Below, piece by piece: positions 11,950-24,268 of a DNA stretch of 64,000 bases. Below the pieces are notes generated by a model that ran no database searches, was not told the DNA's origin, and worked only from the letters and a program-made list of their open reading frames with translations. Made by a program: the position numbers and the translations under genes. Source of the DNA: Benincasa hispida (lineage: Eukaryota > Streptophyta > Magnoliopsida > Cucurbitales > Cucurbitaceae). The stretch lies in NCBI RefSeq assembly GCF_009727055.1, contig NC_052350.1, positions 17,282,645-17,346,644 of the forward strand. The letters are read 5' to 3'. Position 1 is the first letter of the stretch. Every line of letters begins with the position of its first letter.

Positions 11950-12801
11950 TTATAATTTTCTCTAAGGAAGTGGTGTTGCAGATGTCTCAAACAAAATCTT
12001 AACATCCAGTTGTGAGATCAGAATATTTTTCTTATCTGAAAATATCCACATGTGATATTTAATATTATTTGTTCCTTTTTTGAAGGAGGATTTTTTTTTA
12101 TTCCAAATAAAGACTGATTTTATTTATTGGATTCTATCATTTAAAGTGAGTTTTTGTAAACCTTTTAGAGTTATCACACTTTTTGTAATTGAGCAAGACA
12201 TTTTTTATACTTTTCCTAAACTATTCTACATCGTGTTCTTGCTCGTTTGCTCATTATTTCGTTGTGCATGTTCTTCATCTGTTGAACGCAACACTTCGAA
12301 GAGTTTCACAATTTTAGAGGGAACTTAAGTCATTGCTACCAAAGAGGGATTCTCAGTCTTAGGGGGAGCCTAAGACTCAACTTTAGAGAATGAACTCTCT
12401 ATCTTAGGAGGACCTAAGATTTTTCAGTGAAGGGAGTTCACTGATTCAAGAGGAGGATAATCAAGTTGAGAGGAGTCTCATACACTGTCGAGTGTCGAAG
12501 TGTCAGACACTAAGATTAACATACATAGAGGGAGTCTAAGTTCAGTTGACATGGACTTTCACATCTAGGGGGAGCCTAGGTGATGTATGAGTTAAGCTTA
12601 ACGTGAGTTACTATGTTATAAACTGCTTAACTCTTTAATATTAGTGAATATCTTTCCTGGGCACTCTGCCCCTTAGACTTAGGTGTTTCTCATCAAACTT
12701 GGTTACCAACTAATGTGTGCCTTTACTTGTTTACTTGTCGTTGGTATTTTCGTTGTTTAACATCCCATATTGAGTGACGAGTCATTCTATTACCTTTTTA
12801 A
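11950..12801 (+). mobile_element. 5' LTR of large Sirevirus element
   Basis: This aligns in order with 24700-25632: TCTCAAAxAAAxT, CATCCAGTT, TTATCTGAAAATAT, TTGTTCCTTTTTTGAAG, ATTGAGCAAGAC, CTACATCGTGTTCTTGCTC, GAAGAGTTTCAC, and several AGGGGGAGCCTAAG-type purine blocks. It ends at CCTTTTTAA, where the 3' LTR has CCTTTTTCA, so the terminal CA is mutated. Its start is placed to about 20 bases by comparison with the 3' LTR. Confidence 0.75.
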
Positions 12802-12802
12802 A

Positions 12803-12816
12803 TTGGTATAAAAGCA
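12803..12816 (+). other. Degenerate primer-binding site
   Basis: TTGGTATAAAAGC directly after the 5' LTR equals the copia PBS TTGGTATCAGAGC with two changed bases. Confidence 0.65.
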
Positions 12817-12844
12817 GGTCATCTTTATCTCAGGTGCTTCGATC

Positions 12845-14482
12845 ATGGATGGAATCAAGGAAGGAGGCTCTACCACTCGGCCACCTTTTCTTGATGGATC
12901 AAACTATTCATATTGGAAAGCTCGAATGACTGCCTTTTTGAAGTCGATTGACATTAAAACTTGGAAGGTTGTTGTATCCGAATGGACATATCCTACCATC
13001 AAAACTGATGATGGGAAGGAAATCTTGAAGCCAAAGGCTCAGTGGTCTGGAGATGAAGATGAAGCTTCTTTGGGAAATTTTCATGCCTTGAGTGCCATAT
13101 TCAATGGTGTAGATCGGAATATATTTAGATTAATTAATACTTAGTCTCAGCTAAGGAGACATGAGATATCTTGTTTTTTGCTCATAAGGGAACATATAAA
13201 GTAAAGATGTCCAGGTTTCAGTTGGTGACATCGAAGTTTGAGCAATTTAGAATGCACGATGAAGAATCCATTGTTGAATTCAATGTATGTTTGCTAGATA
13301 TTGAAAATGAGTCGTTTACTCTCGGGGAGAACATTTCAGAAGAAAAACTTGTTTGAAAAGTACTTAGATCTCTACCTAAGAGATTTTACATAAAAGTCAC
13401 TGCCATTGAGGAAACTCAAGACATAACAAAGTTGAGAGTAGATGAATTATTCGGCTCCTTACTCACTTTTGAAATGTCACTTGATGAAAAAATCAAACAA
13501 AAAAAATAAGGAAATTGCTCTTTAATCTACTGTTAAAGAAAAGTTTATTGTTGACGATAAAGAATCAGAAGACTGTTTTGCCAAATCGATTGTATTGCTT
13601 TCAAAAGAGTTTCGTGTACTCAAACATTTTGGTAAAAGGTCTGGCTCTTACAGTAACAACAAGTTTGGAGGCTCTACTTTCCCCAATCAATTCAAATCTC
13701 ATAATAATGAAAAGGAAATTGAGAAGTCAGGTAATCTACTTTTTCACAAGGAAAAGAACTTCAAAATGTAGAGAGTGTGGTGGATTCATTCATATACAGC
13801 TGAATGTCCCATTTTTATGAAGAGATAGAGCAAAAGCTATGTATTAACTTTGTCTGATACTGAATCTGAAGATAGCAGTGAATAAGAGGATGATGTCAAA
13901 GCGCTTGTTAGTAACATCTCCACGGACACCTGATCATGTGATATTTCTGAATATGATATGTATGCAAAAACAATCATGATACTACAGGACTTGAGTCTAC
14001 AGATCATTCTTATCATACTCTTTTTCTCAAATGGAAAGATGATGAAAAAAACACTTAATGTGCAAAAGGTAAGAATTGAGACTTTGATAGCTGACAATCA
14101 TAGACTTATGTCTACTATTGCAGATTTGAAGGGTGAACTCTCTCTAGTTAAAGCTGAAAATGAGTTAGTTTGCAAGAATGTAAGAATGTTGAACACTGGC
14201 ACTGGGTCTCTGGAAAAAAGTCTGATAGGAGTAAAAACGATTGGTAATAACTCTAGGCTTGGTTTTTCTAAAAGAGGAAGTCAGCATTATAATCAGTCAA
14301 AACTAAAAGGGAAGCAAAATATTGAGTTTGTTAAAGTTGAAGGTCTAGAGTCTTATGGCTTTACAGGCACATCTACCAATAATGTTGTATTAAAAGATAA
14401 TCACTTGACTAGACCAAGGTGGGTTTGTCACTATTGTGGAAAGGTGGGGCACAAACATCCTTTTTGCTATCAATTACTATAG
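12845..14482 (+). pseudogene. Sirevirus gag region
   Basis: The gag starts at ATG 12845 with a PPFLDGSNYSYWKARM motif, the typical N-terminus of copia capsid proteins. It is broken by a stop near 13143 and continues in shifted frames (13171-13356 and 13356-13508 with a VLRSLPKRF-like motif). A poor first zinc knuckle lies near 13760. An open 174-residue piece (13958-14482) carries a heptad-like coiled coil and ends in CHYCGKVGHKHPFCYQLL. This CX2CX3GHX4C-like knuckle with PFCY is a hallmark of Sirevirus gag and supports the clade call. The intact protein would form the particle; this copy has multiple frameshifts. Confidence 0.85.
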
Positions 14483-14629
14483 ATTCTCTACAGACTCATC
14501 TATTCTAGAAGTGCTTTCTACTTCTCACATAATCAATACAAAAAACAATCAAGAGTCAAACAAGTATGGAGAGAGAAAAATGTTCAGAACAAATGTAATG
14601 TGGTTTTAACTTTGCTTAGATCCACTACT

Positions 14630-15000
14630 AAAGATGACTGGTATTTTGGTAGTGGAAGATCTAACACATGTCTAGTGAAAAAAGCTATTTTTCTGATCTC
14701 AAACATGTCAGTTTCGAAATGGTCATTTTTGGTGATGGTGCTTGTAGAAAAATCATTTGAAAAAAAAACTTAATTATCCGGGTATTCCTCCACTGAAATA
14801 TGGAATATTGGTTGAAGGACTTACTACTAATCTTATTAGCATTAGTCATTTGAAGAAATTCTTCTGATAATTGTTATCTATGTAGTTCTGATTATTATTT
14901 TCAAGTTTATTGTCTTTCTAAACAAGATGAAGTGAGCCTATGACATAAACGTCTTGGGCATGTAAGCATGAAGACTATTTAGAAGGCTCTTGCAGCTAAT
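14630..15000 (+). pseudogene. Sirevirus protease and pre-integrase remnant
   Basis: WYFGSGRSN at about 14640 sits where copia proteases carry WYxDSGxSxH; the catalytic Asp is replaced by Gly in this reading. About 300 bases later LGHVSMKT follows, the HxRLGH-type GAG-pre-integrase motif, preceded by a stop. The region is non-functional. Confidence 0.7.
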
Positions 15001-15760
15001 GTTATAAATTGTTGGCTCCTCTTATGCGGAACCTTTCTTGGAATTATTTGTGCATGATTGTCTATTGGTTACAAACTCAATGCTATTCTCTTAAGTTAAT
15101 TCAGGCCACTCAAGTTCTTTCTCATGTTCTGGAACTTCTTCAAATGGAATATGATGGAAAACGCATAGCCAATTTGAGTAGTCTAGGATAGTAAACAATA
15201 TGTTTCTATGTTGTTAGTTGCTCTTCTTCCAGATCACCTGGGTGCATTTTCCTTCATGAAAAATCAAACACCTTTTCTGTTTTTCATGCTCTCTGTCTTC
15301 AACACAAAATGAGAAAGGCTAAATGTGATACATATTCAAAGTGATCATGGTAGAGAGTTTTGAAAACTCGCAATTCACTGAGTTATGTCAGTCTGTTGGG
15401 ATTCACCATGAATTTTCAACTCCTATAACACCACAACATAATGGAATTATGAAAGGAAAACAAAACTCTTCAAAAGATGGCTCGTGCAATGATACATGCA
15501 AAGCTCTCGTACCATTTTTAAGGTAAAAGCACTAAACACGGATTGTCATAGTGGTCTTCAACCTTGAATTTCAATCACTATTTATGAAATATGGAGAGGT
15601 AGAAAACCTAATGTGAAATATTTTTAATGTCTTTGGAAGTGTCGGTTACATTCTATTTGATAGAGAGACTAGAAGAAAACGAGATTTCCAAGTTCGATGA
15701 AGGGATAAGTTCTTGGATATTCCCACAAATAGTTAAGCTTACCATGTCTACAACAAACAA
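15000..15760 (+). pseudogene. Sirevirus integrase remnant
   Basis: The fragment 15341-15526 shows FENSQFTELCQSVGIHHEFS and TPQHNGI, the central core of a copia integrase (around the second catalytic Asp, then the PQxNG motif before the catalytic Glu). The Glu position is lost: the sequence reads NGIMKGKQN. Downstream, a decayed FGSVGYILxDRE-like block near 15640 matches the integrase C-terminal part. Stops and shifts are throughout. Confidence 0.75.
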
Positions 15761-16379
15761 ATTCATACTGTAACACATTAAAATTAAGATGAGATATTGA
15801 TCCCTTGGTTTTCTCTTCCTAGTGAAGAAAAATATCTACATATCATTTCAGTTGTTAATACTAATCTGCGTAACATCTCGTCTGACATGCTTCAGACATG
15901 AATTCAAAAATACAGTGGAAATTAACCATATTCCTCAAAGCAGAAACTAGAAACAGCAAACCTTCCAGTAGGGTTCGTAAGAATCATCCTATTTGGGACT
16001 GAAAAAAGAAGTGACGAGAAGAAGAAAGGAAAAAACATTAATTATTGTTGAATGATAAGCAATATTCTTCACCCTTGTTGACCAAAAATGGCAAAGAACT
16101 CTAAAAAATATTTGGTAAATACCGATGCTAGAGGAGCTAGAGAAATTCATAACGAATGATGTCTGAGACTATTGTCCCCAAGCCTGAATCTATGAATGTT
16201 ATTGGCACAAACAGTAATTTTTCAAAACAACGAACATATGAGAATGGAAATGTGACCAGAAAATCAAGCAAGATTAGTGGCTCAATACTACATACAAGTA
16301 TCGAGGTTGAATTCTTGATGAGACCTTCGCTCCTATTGCAAGTTTAGAATTGCAAGTTTAGAAGCCATCAGACTCTTGC

Positions 16380-17092
16380 TCGGCATTGCTTATCTTTTGA
16401 AGTTTAAATTACATCAGATGGATGTGCTTTCTTAAACTGAATTCAAATTGAGGATGTGTATGTTGCTCAATCCAAATGATTTGTGGATCCTTCTCATCTT
16501 GAGCATGTGTATAAACTCAACAAGGCCCTATATGGCCTCAAACGAGCTCCCAGAGCATGGTACGAGTGTATAACCCAGTTTCATGTCAACAGTGGGTACA
16601 GATGAGAGGGAGTTGATAAAACTGTTTTTAAATAGATCTTGTGAAAAGTTTGTGATTGTTCCAATTTATGTTGATGACATTGTTTTCGGAGGAACATCTC
16701 AAGAGATAGTTGAGCTCTTTGTGAAACAAATGTAGGATGAGTTTGAAATGAGTATGGTGGGTGAACTGTCTTATTTTCTGGGATTTCAAATCAAGCAACT
16801 TAATGAGAGAATCTTTATCTCTCAAAACAAATATGCCAAGAATTTAGTGAAGAAATTTGGCCTTGAAAGTGCCTATGCTAAAAGAACTTCTACTCTAACT
16901 CATGTAAAATTATCAAAAGACTCTGATGGAACTAATGTTGATAAGAGTTTCTATAGGAATATCATTGGGAGTTTGCTTTATTTGATTGCCAACAAACCTG
17001 ACATTGCCTTTGTCATTGGTATATATGCTAGATATCAATCATGTCCTAAAAACAGTATTTACTCAATGCAAAGAGAATCATCAAATACATAA
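16380..17092 (+). pseudogene. Sirevirus reverse transcriptase remnant
   Basis: It includes KLNKALYGLKRAPRAWY (about 16515), an intact YVDD catalytic box at 16667-16678, and an open frame 16748-17092 with GELSYFLGFQIKQ, ISQNKYAKNLVKKFGLE, a FYRNIIGSLLYL block and NKPDIAF. Stop codons at 16600-16640 and 16733 break it. It is clearly a Ty1/copia RT of the Sirevirus/Tnt1 branch. Confidence 0.85.
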
Positions 17093-17600
17093 ATGGTACT
17101 AGCGGTTATGGCTTATTGCATACCCTTGATACCAGTAGCTCTCTAGTTGGCTACTATGATGTTGATTGGGCAGGTAGCTCAAAAGATAGAAAGAGTACAT
17201 TCTGAGGTTGCTTCTTCTTACGGAACAACTTGATTTTGTGGTTCAGTAAGAACAAAATTGTGTTTCCTTGTCTACAATTGAAGTAGAATATATTGCAGCA
17301 AGGAGTAGTTGTACTTAATTGATTTGGTGAATCAAATGTTGATGGAGTATGATGTCTCACAAATGTCATGACTCTTTTATGTGACAATATGAGTGCGATT
17401 AATATATCCAAAAACCCAGTTCAATGCAGTTGAACTAAGCATATTAATATCAAACATCATTTTATTCGTGATCTTGTTGAAAGTACTAAGATTGTGTTAG
17501 AGCAAGTTAACAAAAAAATTCAAATTGCTAACATTTTTACTAAGGCTCTTGGTGCTAATCATTTTGAGGCTCTGAGGGCAGCCTCAGGTCTGTATGTTTT
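17093..17600 (+). pseudogene. Sirevirus RNase H remnant
   Basis: Conceptual translation gives NGTSGYGLLH, DVDWAGSSKDRKST, LLCDNMSAINISKNP, TKHINIKHHFIRDLVE and IFTKALG, the RNase H order DxDWAG...CDN...KHI..HHFIRD..IFTKAL. Several in-frame stops are present (for example after ST, and in the AEY region). Confidence 0.85.
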
Positions 17601-17639
17601 TAAGACATAGCAATTAAAGTCTTGGGCCATTCAGCTGAG

Positions 17640-19320
17640 AATCTCGACCCATCAATGGAAGCCCACAAGGCAGATCATGCAATTAACTGCCTTAATTATG
17701 GTTGGTGAGAACTCAAGGAAGTTTAACTGGCTTTCAACTTCAAATTTTTGTTTGAATTCAAATTATAGGAGGTTTGATCGTGGCAAGTTTCTTTGTTACA
17801 TCATATGTTTCTTTCTCCCTCAACTACCTCAGTTTAAAATTTGTGTTCTTGATTATCTCACTCACTCATCTCTAATGGTGAGTACTCATCAAGGGACTCA
17901 CACATCTAACAAAATGGTAAGATAAAAAGATAAAACTAAGCACAAGATGCATGTTGTTGATGAAGTTCCACTACTTTTTACAAAAAAATATGGTGTTCGT
18001 GTGTGGGGTTTTCTTGTTGAAATTAAGAAAGTTAGAGTTCACCTTCCTCATTAAAAAGAAAACGCTCTGGAGTCAGTCAACCATATTAGATTAAAGAGAA
18101 AGAAAAGGTAAGTTCATCGTTCTTAATGATGGTTAATTTAATTTGAGCAGTTGTTGAAATTGTTCCAAACAAAACCCCTTCTAGTGGTGAGTCTGATCAC
18201 ATGCAGATTTTATTGTCACATCTAAAAACCCTAAAGAGATTGTTGAACCTTCTGTAGAAGCTCAAGTAGATGCTAGGGTTTTCGAAGGTAGATTAGTTGA
18301 TGAAGTTAACCTTGAATCTAGTTCTGTTTTTGCTTATACGACTATTCGGACTCCTACTTCTGAGTTATGTTCTAATGTTGTTATTCTGAATTGTCATGAA
18401 TCTGAGAAGTCTGTTCCTACTTCAACTGTAATATCAATTCGTGATAATGTTGAAATTTCTGCTGATTTAGAAGGAAATAAAGGTGTAAATACTTCTGACG
18501 AAACTATTTTGAAGTTTGTGGTTGATAATATTGTTTTTGCCTCCTCTATACTCGATGTTATTGATTTGCAAAGCATTCCCATGGTTCTGACTGTTATTGG
18601 CACTGGGCTTAACGATGAGGCTCAAATGTTAAAGAAAATGTCAAGACTCTATATGAGTATTCTACTTTACCTGGCCAAAATCCTGATAATACTGATTTGT
18701 TGACCTCTGTGACTCCCTATTCCACTCACTCTGACGATGAAGACAATATCCCTATTGTTGCTCTTTGATCTAAGAAATTTGTTGATAGTGCTGGTATTTT
18801 TGGAAATGGTAATGATACCTCTTTTGAGTCCTCTGATCATGATTTTAAGCAATCTGCTTCTGAAGAAGATAAGGTTTCAAGAGTAGCTCTAGATAACACG
18901 CAATGCTACAGGCTATGTTCAGGTCATCTTAGGACGACCATTCAGACAAAAGAAAAACGCCATATTGTGTCTAATGGTTCGTATTTGTTGCCTTTGGAAT
19001 GAGGCCTCTTTTCAGCACTGAAAGAAAAGTACAAAGCCTGTGGAAGTATTGTTTGTGTAAAAACGAATACTGTGAGATGAGAGAAAGAATTATTACTGAT
19101 CGCAATCAAGATGTGATGAACTTTGGAATTGATTCAAACTGCTAAGTCTTGAAAGAACTAAATTTTGAATCTTGGGGCCTCGCTATCTCAACGAGTTTCG
19201 TTGATTCAAATTCTTCTATTCCTTCTATCTCTCGCTATCGCTCAAAGAAATTGATTCAAATTCTCGTCAAAAGATTTAGGATTTCTTCATCATTAACTTT
19301 CATTTTCGCGTATTTAAAAA
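17640..19320 (+). pseudogene. Env-like third region of the Sirevirus
   Basis: This lies between RNase H and the 3' LTR, where Sireviruses of the SIRE type carry an extra open frame. From 17875 it reads MVSTHQGTHTSNKM, resembling the MV(N/S)T(R/H)xGTY-type starts of such frames, then an acidic, Ser/Val/Asp-rich low-complexity stretch (18180-18870) broken by stops. No transmembrane segment or known fold can be asserted. The downstream half resumes at 24269 after the nested insertion. Function in the family is unproven; this copy is dead. Confidence 0.5.
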
Positions 19321-19571
19321 TTGATAAGAAAAGGTAATGTGGACAATTACTTTCTTATTACTATTCTACTTATTGTATTAACATATTCAAGTTCTCTTTG
19401 TATAGAAGAACTTGTTAATTTGCTTGACTAATAACAGACTGGAAAATACAAACAACTCAAGACAGAATCATTAATAATCTTAACTGTTGTAACAAATAAA
19501 TTGTTAAAACAGAATGTAACAAATAAATTGTTGTAACTAATAAACAGAATGTAACTGTTTTACTGTTGATA
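19321..19571 (-). repeat. 3' LTR of nested copia
   Basis: Direct repeat with 24033-24268; shared blocks include ACTTTCTTATTAC, TATAGAAGAACTTGTTA, CTGGAAAATACAAAC and ATAAATTGTTGTAACTAATA. The polypurine tract follows at 19572-19585. Confidence 0.8.
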
Positions 19572-19671
19572 CTCCCCCTCAAGTTGGACGATGAATGTCA
19601 ATGATGCCCAACTTGGATACTAGTTTAGACAAAACAGATGTAGGCAATGCTTTAGTGAACATGTATGCAAG

Positions 19672-20380
19672 TTATTGACTAGATTGGATAGGGAGAACCT
19701 TAAGGAACCCATCAGCTATCTTGTCCCGAACGAAATGACAATCAATTTCTATGTTTTTTGTCCTCTCATGAAACATTGGATTAAAGGCAATGGCAATAGC
19801 AGCTTGATTGTCACAGAATACATTAGTGGGCTTTAGGATCTTCACCTGAAGATCTTTGAGGAGTTGAGAGATCCACATTAATTCACTAGTAACTGAGGCT
19901 AGTGCCCTGTACTCCGCTTCTATAGAAGATCTAGAAACGGTGGCTTGTTTCTTTGATTTCCATGATATGATAGATACCTTTAGGAACATGCAGAAACTAG
20001 TAATGGATCTTCTAGTATCAGGACATGATCCCCAATCAACATCCACAAAGGCTTTTAAATGAAAGGAAGTGATAGAGCTAATTAAAATGCCTTGTCCAGG
20101 AGACCGTTTTAGGTACCTGAGTAAATGATGAGTGGCATTGAAGTGGGCTTTAGTGGGGCTGTAGATGAATTGGCTTAGCCGATGAACAGCAAAGCATATG
20201 TCTAGCCGAGATATTTGAAGATATATAAACCTGTCAATCAGTCTCCTATAACATGTGATGTCATCTGTCTTTAGAAGCTCTCCTTCATTCTTTGATAGTT
20301 CAAATTGGGATCCATAGGAGTTGTAGCTAGTTTAACTTCAAGAAATCCAGTATCCTTAAGTATTTGGAGGCAATATTTTC
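19672..20380 (-). pseudogene. Nested copia RNase H
   Basis: The open part 19672-20046 shows DVDWGSCPDTRRSITSFC, SWKSKKQATVSRSSIEAEYRALA, VFCDNQAAIAIAFNP and FHERTKNIEIDCHFVRDKI. The active-site Asp of DVDW and Glu of AEYRAL are kept, but the DWAG motif reads DWGS. Upstream (20047-20380) the RT thumb and connection is present only in decayed form. Confidence 0.85.
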
Positions 20381-20381
20381 T

Positions 20382-21100
20382 TTAGGAAATCATGATCCCT
20401 TGTTGAGATCTGGATAATTCTAATCCCAGAAAATATTTCACATGGCCTAAATCCTTGAGTTTGAAATGTCCTTTGAGGACTTCTTTGATTGAGCTGATTA
20501 TTTGAGGGGATGGTCCGGTTAGTAATATGTCATCTACATATACTAACAATGCTACAAAATCATTTCCATGTCCTCGGGTAAAAAGAAAATAATAAGACTT
20601 GGATTGATGAAAGCCATGTGAAGATAGAGCAGCTGTAAACTTGAGAAACCATTGCCTCGAGGCTTGTTTCAGCCCATATATAGATTTGTTAAGTTTGCAG
20701 GCTAGTTTCTCACCTTTCCGTGGTACTTTTAAGGTTTGATAACCCAATGGCAAAGACATATGCCCTTCTTCAAACAAATCACCATTTAGGAAGGCATTAT
20801 TGATGTCCATTTGAGTGAGTGACCAATTGTAGGATGCAGCAAGGGCGAAGAAGACTTTAACAATGACAATTTTGGCGATAGGTGAAAAGATGTTCTGAGA
20901 AATCTAATTCCTTCTTGCTGATTTTGTTAGCCTTTTTCTACAAGTCTCGTCTTATATCTGTTCAACTGTTCCATTCTTGTTTTTACTTGACTTTGTATAA
21001 AACCCATTTACTGCCTATTGGTTATGATGATTCTTTGACGAGAGCATTAGTCCATGTATTTTAGTTCGTCCAATGGCTCATTTCCTGGCCATAGCCTTCT
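20382..21100 (-). pseudogene. Nested copia reverse transcriptase
   Basis: The open part 20382-20810 carries MDINNAFLNGDL, YGLKQASRQWF, an intact YVDD box followed by ILLTG, and LKDLGHVKYFLGLE. The N-terminal part to about 21100 is decayed. This is a typical copia RT palm domain; the frame ends before the thumb, so the enzyme is broken. Confidence 0.85.
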
Positions 21101-21479
21101 TCCAATTCTGGTGGTTCAACAGTTCTTGGTGGTAATAGGTGGGTTCATAGATGGAAGTGACATATTAGGATGTTATTGTCTTATGGTTTTGGTTGTAAGT
21201 ATCTATATAAGAAGGTATTTCTAAAGAGGAAAGGGTATTTCTGTGGGATGTGAGGTTACAGTGAAAGTCTTTTAGGTAGAAGGGTGAGTAAGTAATGTGC
21301 TTCTCGATGACTTTCTTGGGCTGTGGGAATGGTTGTTTTGGTGGTATGATTGGTTTCTTCTAAGATTTCAATATGAGGTTGTGAATCATCAATACCGTGG
21401 TTATCCTCAACATAAGCGTTCTAAGGTATTAACAACAAGATTTTCAGTAATACCTTTGTTTTCAAAAATGATCAAATAG

Positions 21480-22500
21480 TGGGCTTGGTGTGACGAACTG
21501 ATCAATTAAAATCATGTTGAAATGGGTTGTTGTCTTCTTTGACGGACTGGAATGGGAACCTTTCTTCAAAGAATAAGACATCCCTGGAGATAAAAAAAAA
21601 AATGTCATTTTAGTCATATATATAGCTTATAGCCCTTTATACCTGATGGATGTCCCATGAAGACACATGGTTCTTGTCTTTTGGATTGAATTTAGACCTG
21701 TTGACTGTTGGTGTAGAAGCATAGGCAAGGCATCAGAATGTCTTTTATGAAGCCATAAGTCAACAGTTTTGTTAAATAGAACAGCATAGGGATTGTTGTT
21801 GGATAGTAAAACCATAGTATTCTGTTTGATTAAGTATGTTGCAGTGAGGACGCATTCTCCCAAAAGTGAGAGGAACATTGGACTAAAACATTAAGGCTCT
21901 TGCAACGTTGAGAGGTGTTTGATGTTTCCTTTCAACCACTGAATTCTGTTGAGAGTATATGCATAAGAAAACTGATGAGTAGTTTCCTGTTTTGGCAAAA
22001 AATTCTTTGAAATTTAATTCAAGAGCATTATCAGAACGAAAACTTTTGATTTTCTTTGAGAATTGAGTCTCAACAAGCTTGAAGAAACTGGGAATGACTT
22101 GTAGAATGTCACTTTATTATTTCAAGAGAATGTATCCATGTGTACCTGATTTATTCATCAACAATGATGGAAAAAGTAAGTGTGACCTGCATGTGTTCGG
22201 GTTTTAAAGGGACCCCATATATCACAGTGCACAAGGTCAAAAATATTCTTCAGCAACATTATTTTAAGGTGAGGAAATGAAAGACGCTTTTGTTTAGCTA
22301 AAGAACAAATGTGACAAGAATTGTTTACAATTTTGAGGAAAATCAGAAATCTCTATAATCTTTGACAATTCTTATTATTCTACTAATAGAGGGTTGTCCT
22401 ATATACGATTATTGCCAAGTAGTTGTAGAAGCTTTACACAAAAACACAGCAGGATTCAATAGGCCAGTCAGCAGATTCTGATAGACAAGTCTTTATTCTT
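21480..22500 (-). pseudogene. Nested copia integrase remnant
   Basis: The open part 21627-21878 reads GECVLTATYLIKQ, LLSNNNPYAVLFNK and VDLWLHK, the C-terminal half of a copia integrase core. The rest, to about 22500, is fragmentary with many stops; a [16 protein letters not shown] piece can be read near 22035. Confidence 0.7.
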
Positions 22501-22548
22501 TTCATCATTTACTTTGATAAGTATAGGTCACTGATTAGTTTAGCCCTC

Positions 22549-22926
22549 CTAATCGTTCTCGAAAACTGACTTGTCCTGAATGATACAAATTGGTGTTAGT
22601 AAAAGGATTATAGAATATCTTCCATCCTTAAAGTAAAGCCTCACTGATAACAGGTTGTATTTGAAATCAGGAATGTATAGAACATCTTTCAATATCAACT
22701 GTTTTGCTATTAGAATGTCCCCTACATACTCAACCTTCAAACGAGCTTTAGTTGGTAGTATAACTGACATATTTTGAGTGTTGTGTAGTTTCTTTAAACA
22801 TAGATTTATCATGGCATATATGAGAAGAGGCTCCAGAATCAATGATCCAGCAAGGAATCGATGAGTGAAGTAGAAAGACATTGTACCTACTATGTGGGTA
22901 GTATCTGTCTTAGGGAATCTCATCAA
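22549..22926 (-). pseudogene. Nested copia protease-region remnant
   Basis: An open 125-residue piece with ILIAKQLILKDVLYIPDFKYNLLSV is the segment after the protease active site in copia polyproteins (LxDVLYVPxFxxNLLSV). The catalytic DSG itself is not in this frame: the corresponding sequence near 22845 reads as SLILEP after a shift. Confidence 0.7.
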
Positions 22927-23059
22927 TTGTTGAGTATTTCAAGTGTGTTTGTAGCATGTTCAAGAGATGTGAGTATTGGTCATTATTTCAGGGCTGGCAA
23001 AGAAGGCAGACTGATTGCTCTTAGGAGCTTCTAATGGCTTTTCATTACTAGTTTTTGCA

Positions 23060-24013
23060 TAGAGTTCTGCGACCTTTGTTGATGACTGAAAATGTTATTT
23101 GCTAGTCTATGCCCTAGTGGATAACCATGTAGTCTATAACACTTTGTTCAAAAATATGACCTCTATATCACAGTTAGTGCATATTGCCGAGTAATCTTTC
23201 TTTCTTAGATTTCTCAGATGTAAACCTTTTCTCAGCATTAAACATTAGAGTTATACTTTCAATTGTAAGTGTGGATCCAATGGATCTTTACCTTTTCTTC
23301 TTGGATGATAAGAGAGCATACCTTGTTTATTGTTGGCAGAGGGTCGATCAATAGAAATTGTGCGTATGACTCGTTTTAAGCCCATAAGAATGTCATTACA
23401 AATTCTGCATTCAAGAATTCTATCATCTTTTTTGACCCTTGACAAGTTACATTCATCTGTTGGTCTGTATTCAACAAGTTCTTGCCATATCGTATGATTT
23501 TTACGTAATATACTTCCAGTGAAAAGTTTCCTTGAGTAGTAGTTACAAGATCCTTTTCAACTGGTATAATTGTGGCCCATTGACTGACGGTACCTTTCTT
23601 TTAATTCATCCCATATCTCTTTGACGCTTCTCCTGTAAACTAAACTGGCAGCAATTTCTTTTGAGACTGAGTTGATAATCCATGAGGTTATCACATCATT
23701 ATACATCTCCATGCTGATTGTAAGCTTCCTTCTGATGGTTTTTCAATCGTTCCAGTAATAAAACCAATCTTGTTCTTCCCTGATAATGCAAGTTTCATTG
23801 CTCTGCTCCATGATGAATAGTTGTTTGATCCTACAAGTGGTGTAGATACCAGATTGGTGGTTGGATGATTGAATGATGAAGGATGAAGGATTCATTTGGG
23901 CGTCGAGTTCCGAAGAGTTGCTGGACGTTGAACTCTCTGATTTCGTCATGATAGGACTGCACAAGGATAATGGCGTTCAGGTGGGTTTTTAATTTTCTTC
24001 TCTTGCGAAAATT
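23060..24013 (-). pseudogene. Nested copia gag remnant
   Basis: Short open pieces (23251-23445, 23743-23964) include FIIQSSNHQSGI near the start, a FYYWND block matching the gag YxxWxR-type site, and LECRICNDILMGLKR-like capsid sequence. The frame is broken repeatedly. The start lies close to the PBS at 24015-24025. Confidence 0.55.
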
Positions 24014-24032
24014 TCTCTGATACCATAACAAA

Positions 24033-24268
24033 TGGAGAGGAAAGGGTATGTAGAAATACTTTCTTATTACTTTCGCTTATTGTATTTACATACTTCAAGT
24101 TCCTTTTATAGAAGAACTTGTTAGTTTGCTGACTAACTAATAGCTGGAAAATACAAACAAACTCAAACAGAATCTTAACTGTTTTAACAAATAAATTTTA
24201 TAACAGAATGTTATAAATAAATTGTTGTAACTAATAAACAGGAATGTAACTGTTTTACTGTTGATAAT
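24033..24268 (-). repeat. 5' LTR of nested copia
   Basis: Partner of 19321-19571. It ends, on the minus strand, in CCTCTCCA a few bases before the PBS TGGTATCAGAG. Confidence 0.8.

Larger units (their letters stand above)
19321..24268 (-). mobile_element. Nested copia element inside the Sirevirus
   Basis: The two LTRs are about 235 bp: 19321-19571 and 24033-24268. A purine tract (TTGAGGGGGAG on the minus strand, at 19572-19585) sits by the left LTR, and the PBS (TGGTATCAGAG on the minus strand, at 24015-24025) by the right LTR. The coding order on the minus strand is gag, protease, integrase, RT, RNase H. It interrupts the env-like region of the host Sirevirus, so it is younger. I could not find a clean 5-bp target duplication. 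RT motifs suggest the Tork/Retrofit part of copia; I am not sure which. Confidence 0.85.

Noticed and set aside
18180..18870. Host gene with acidic low-complexity protein
   Set aside because: It lies between RNase H and the 3' LTR of a Sirevirus with stops in every frame; the env-like element region is the better reading.
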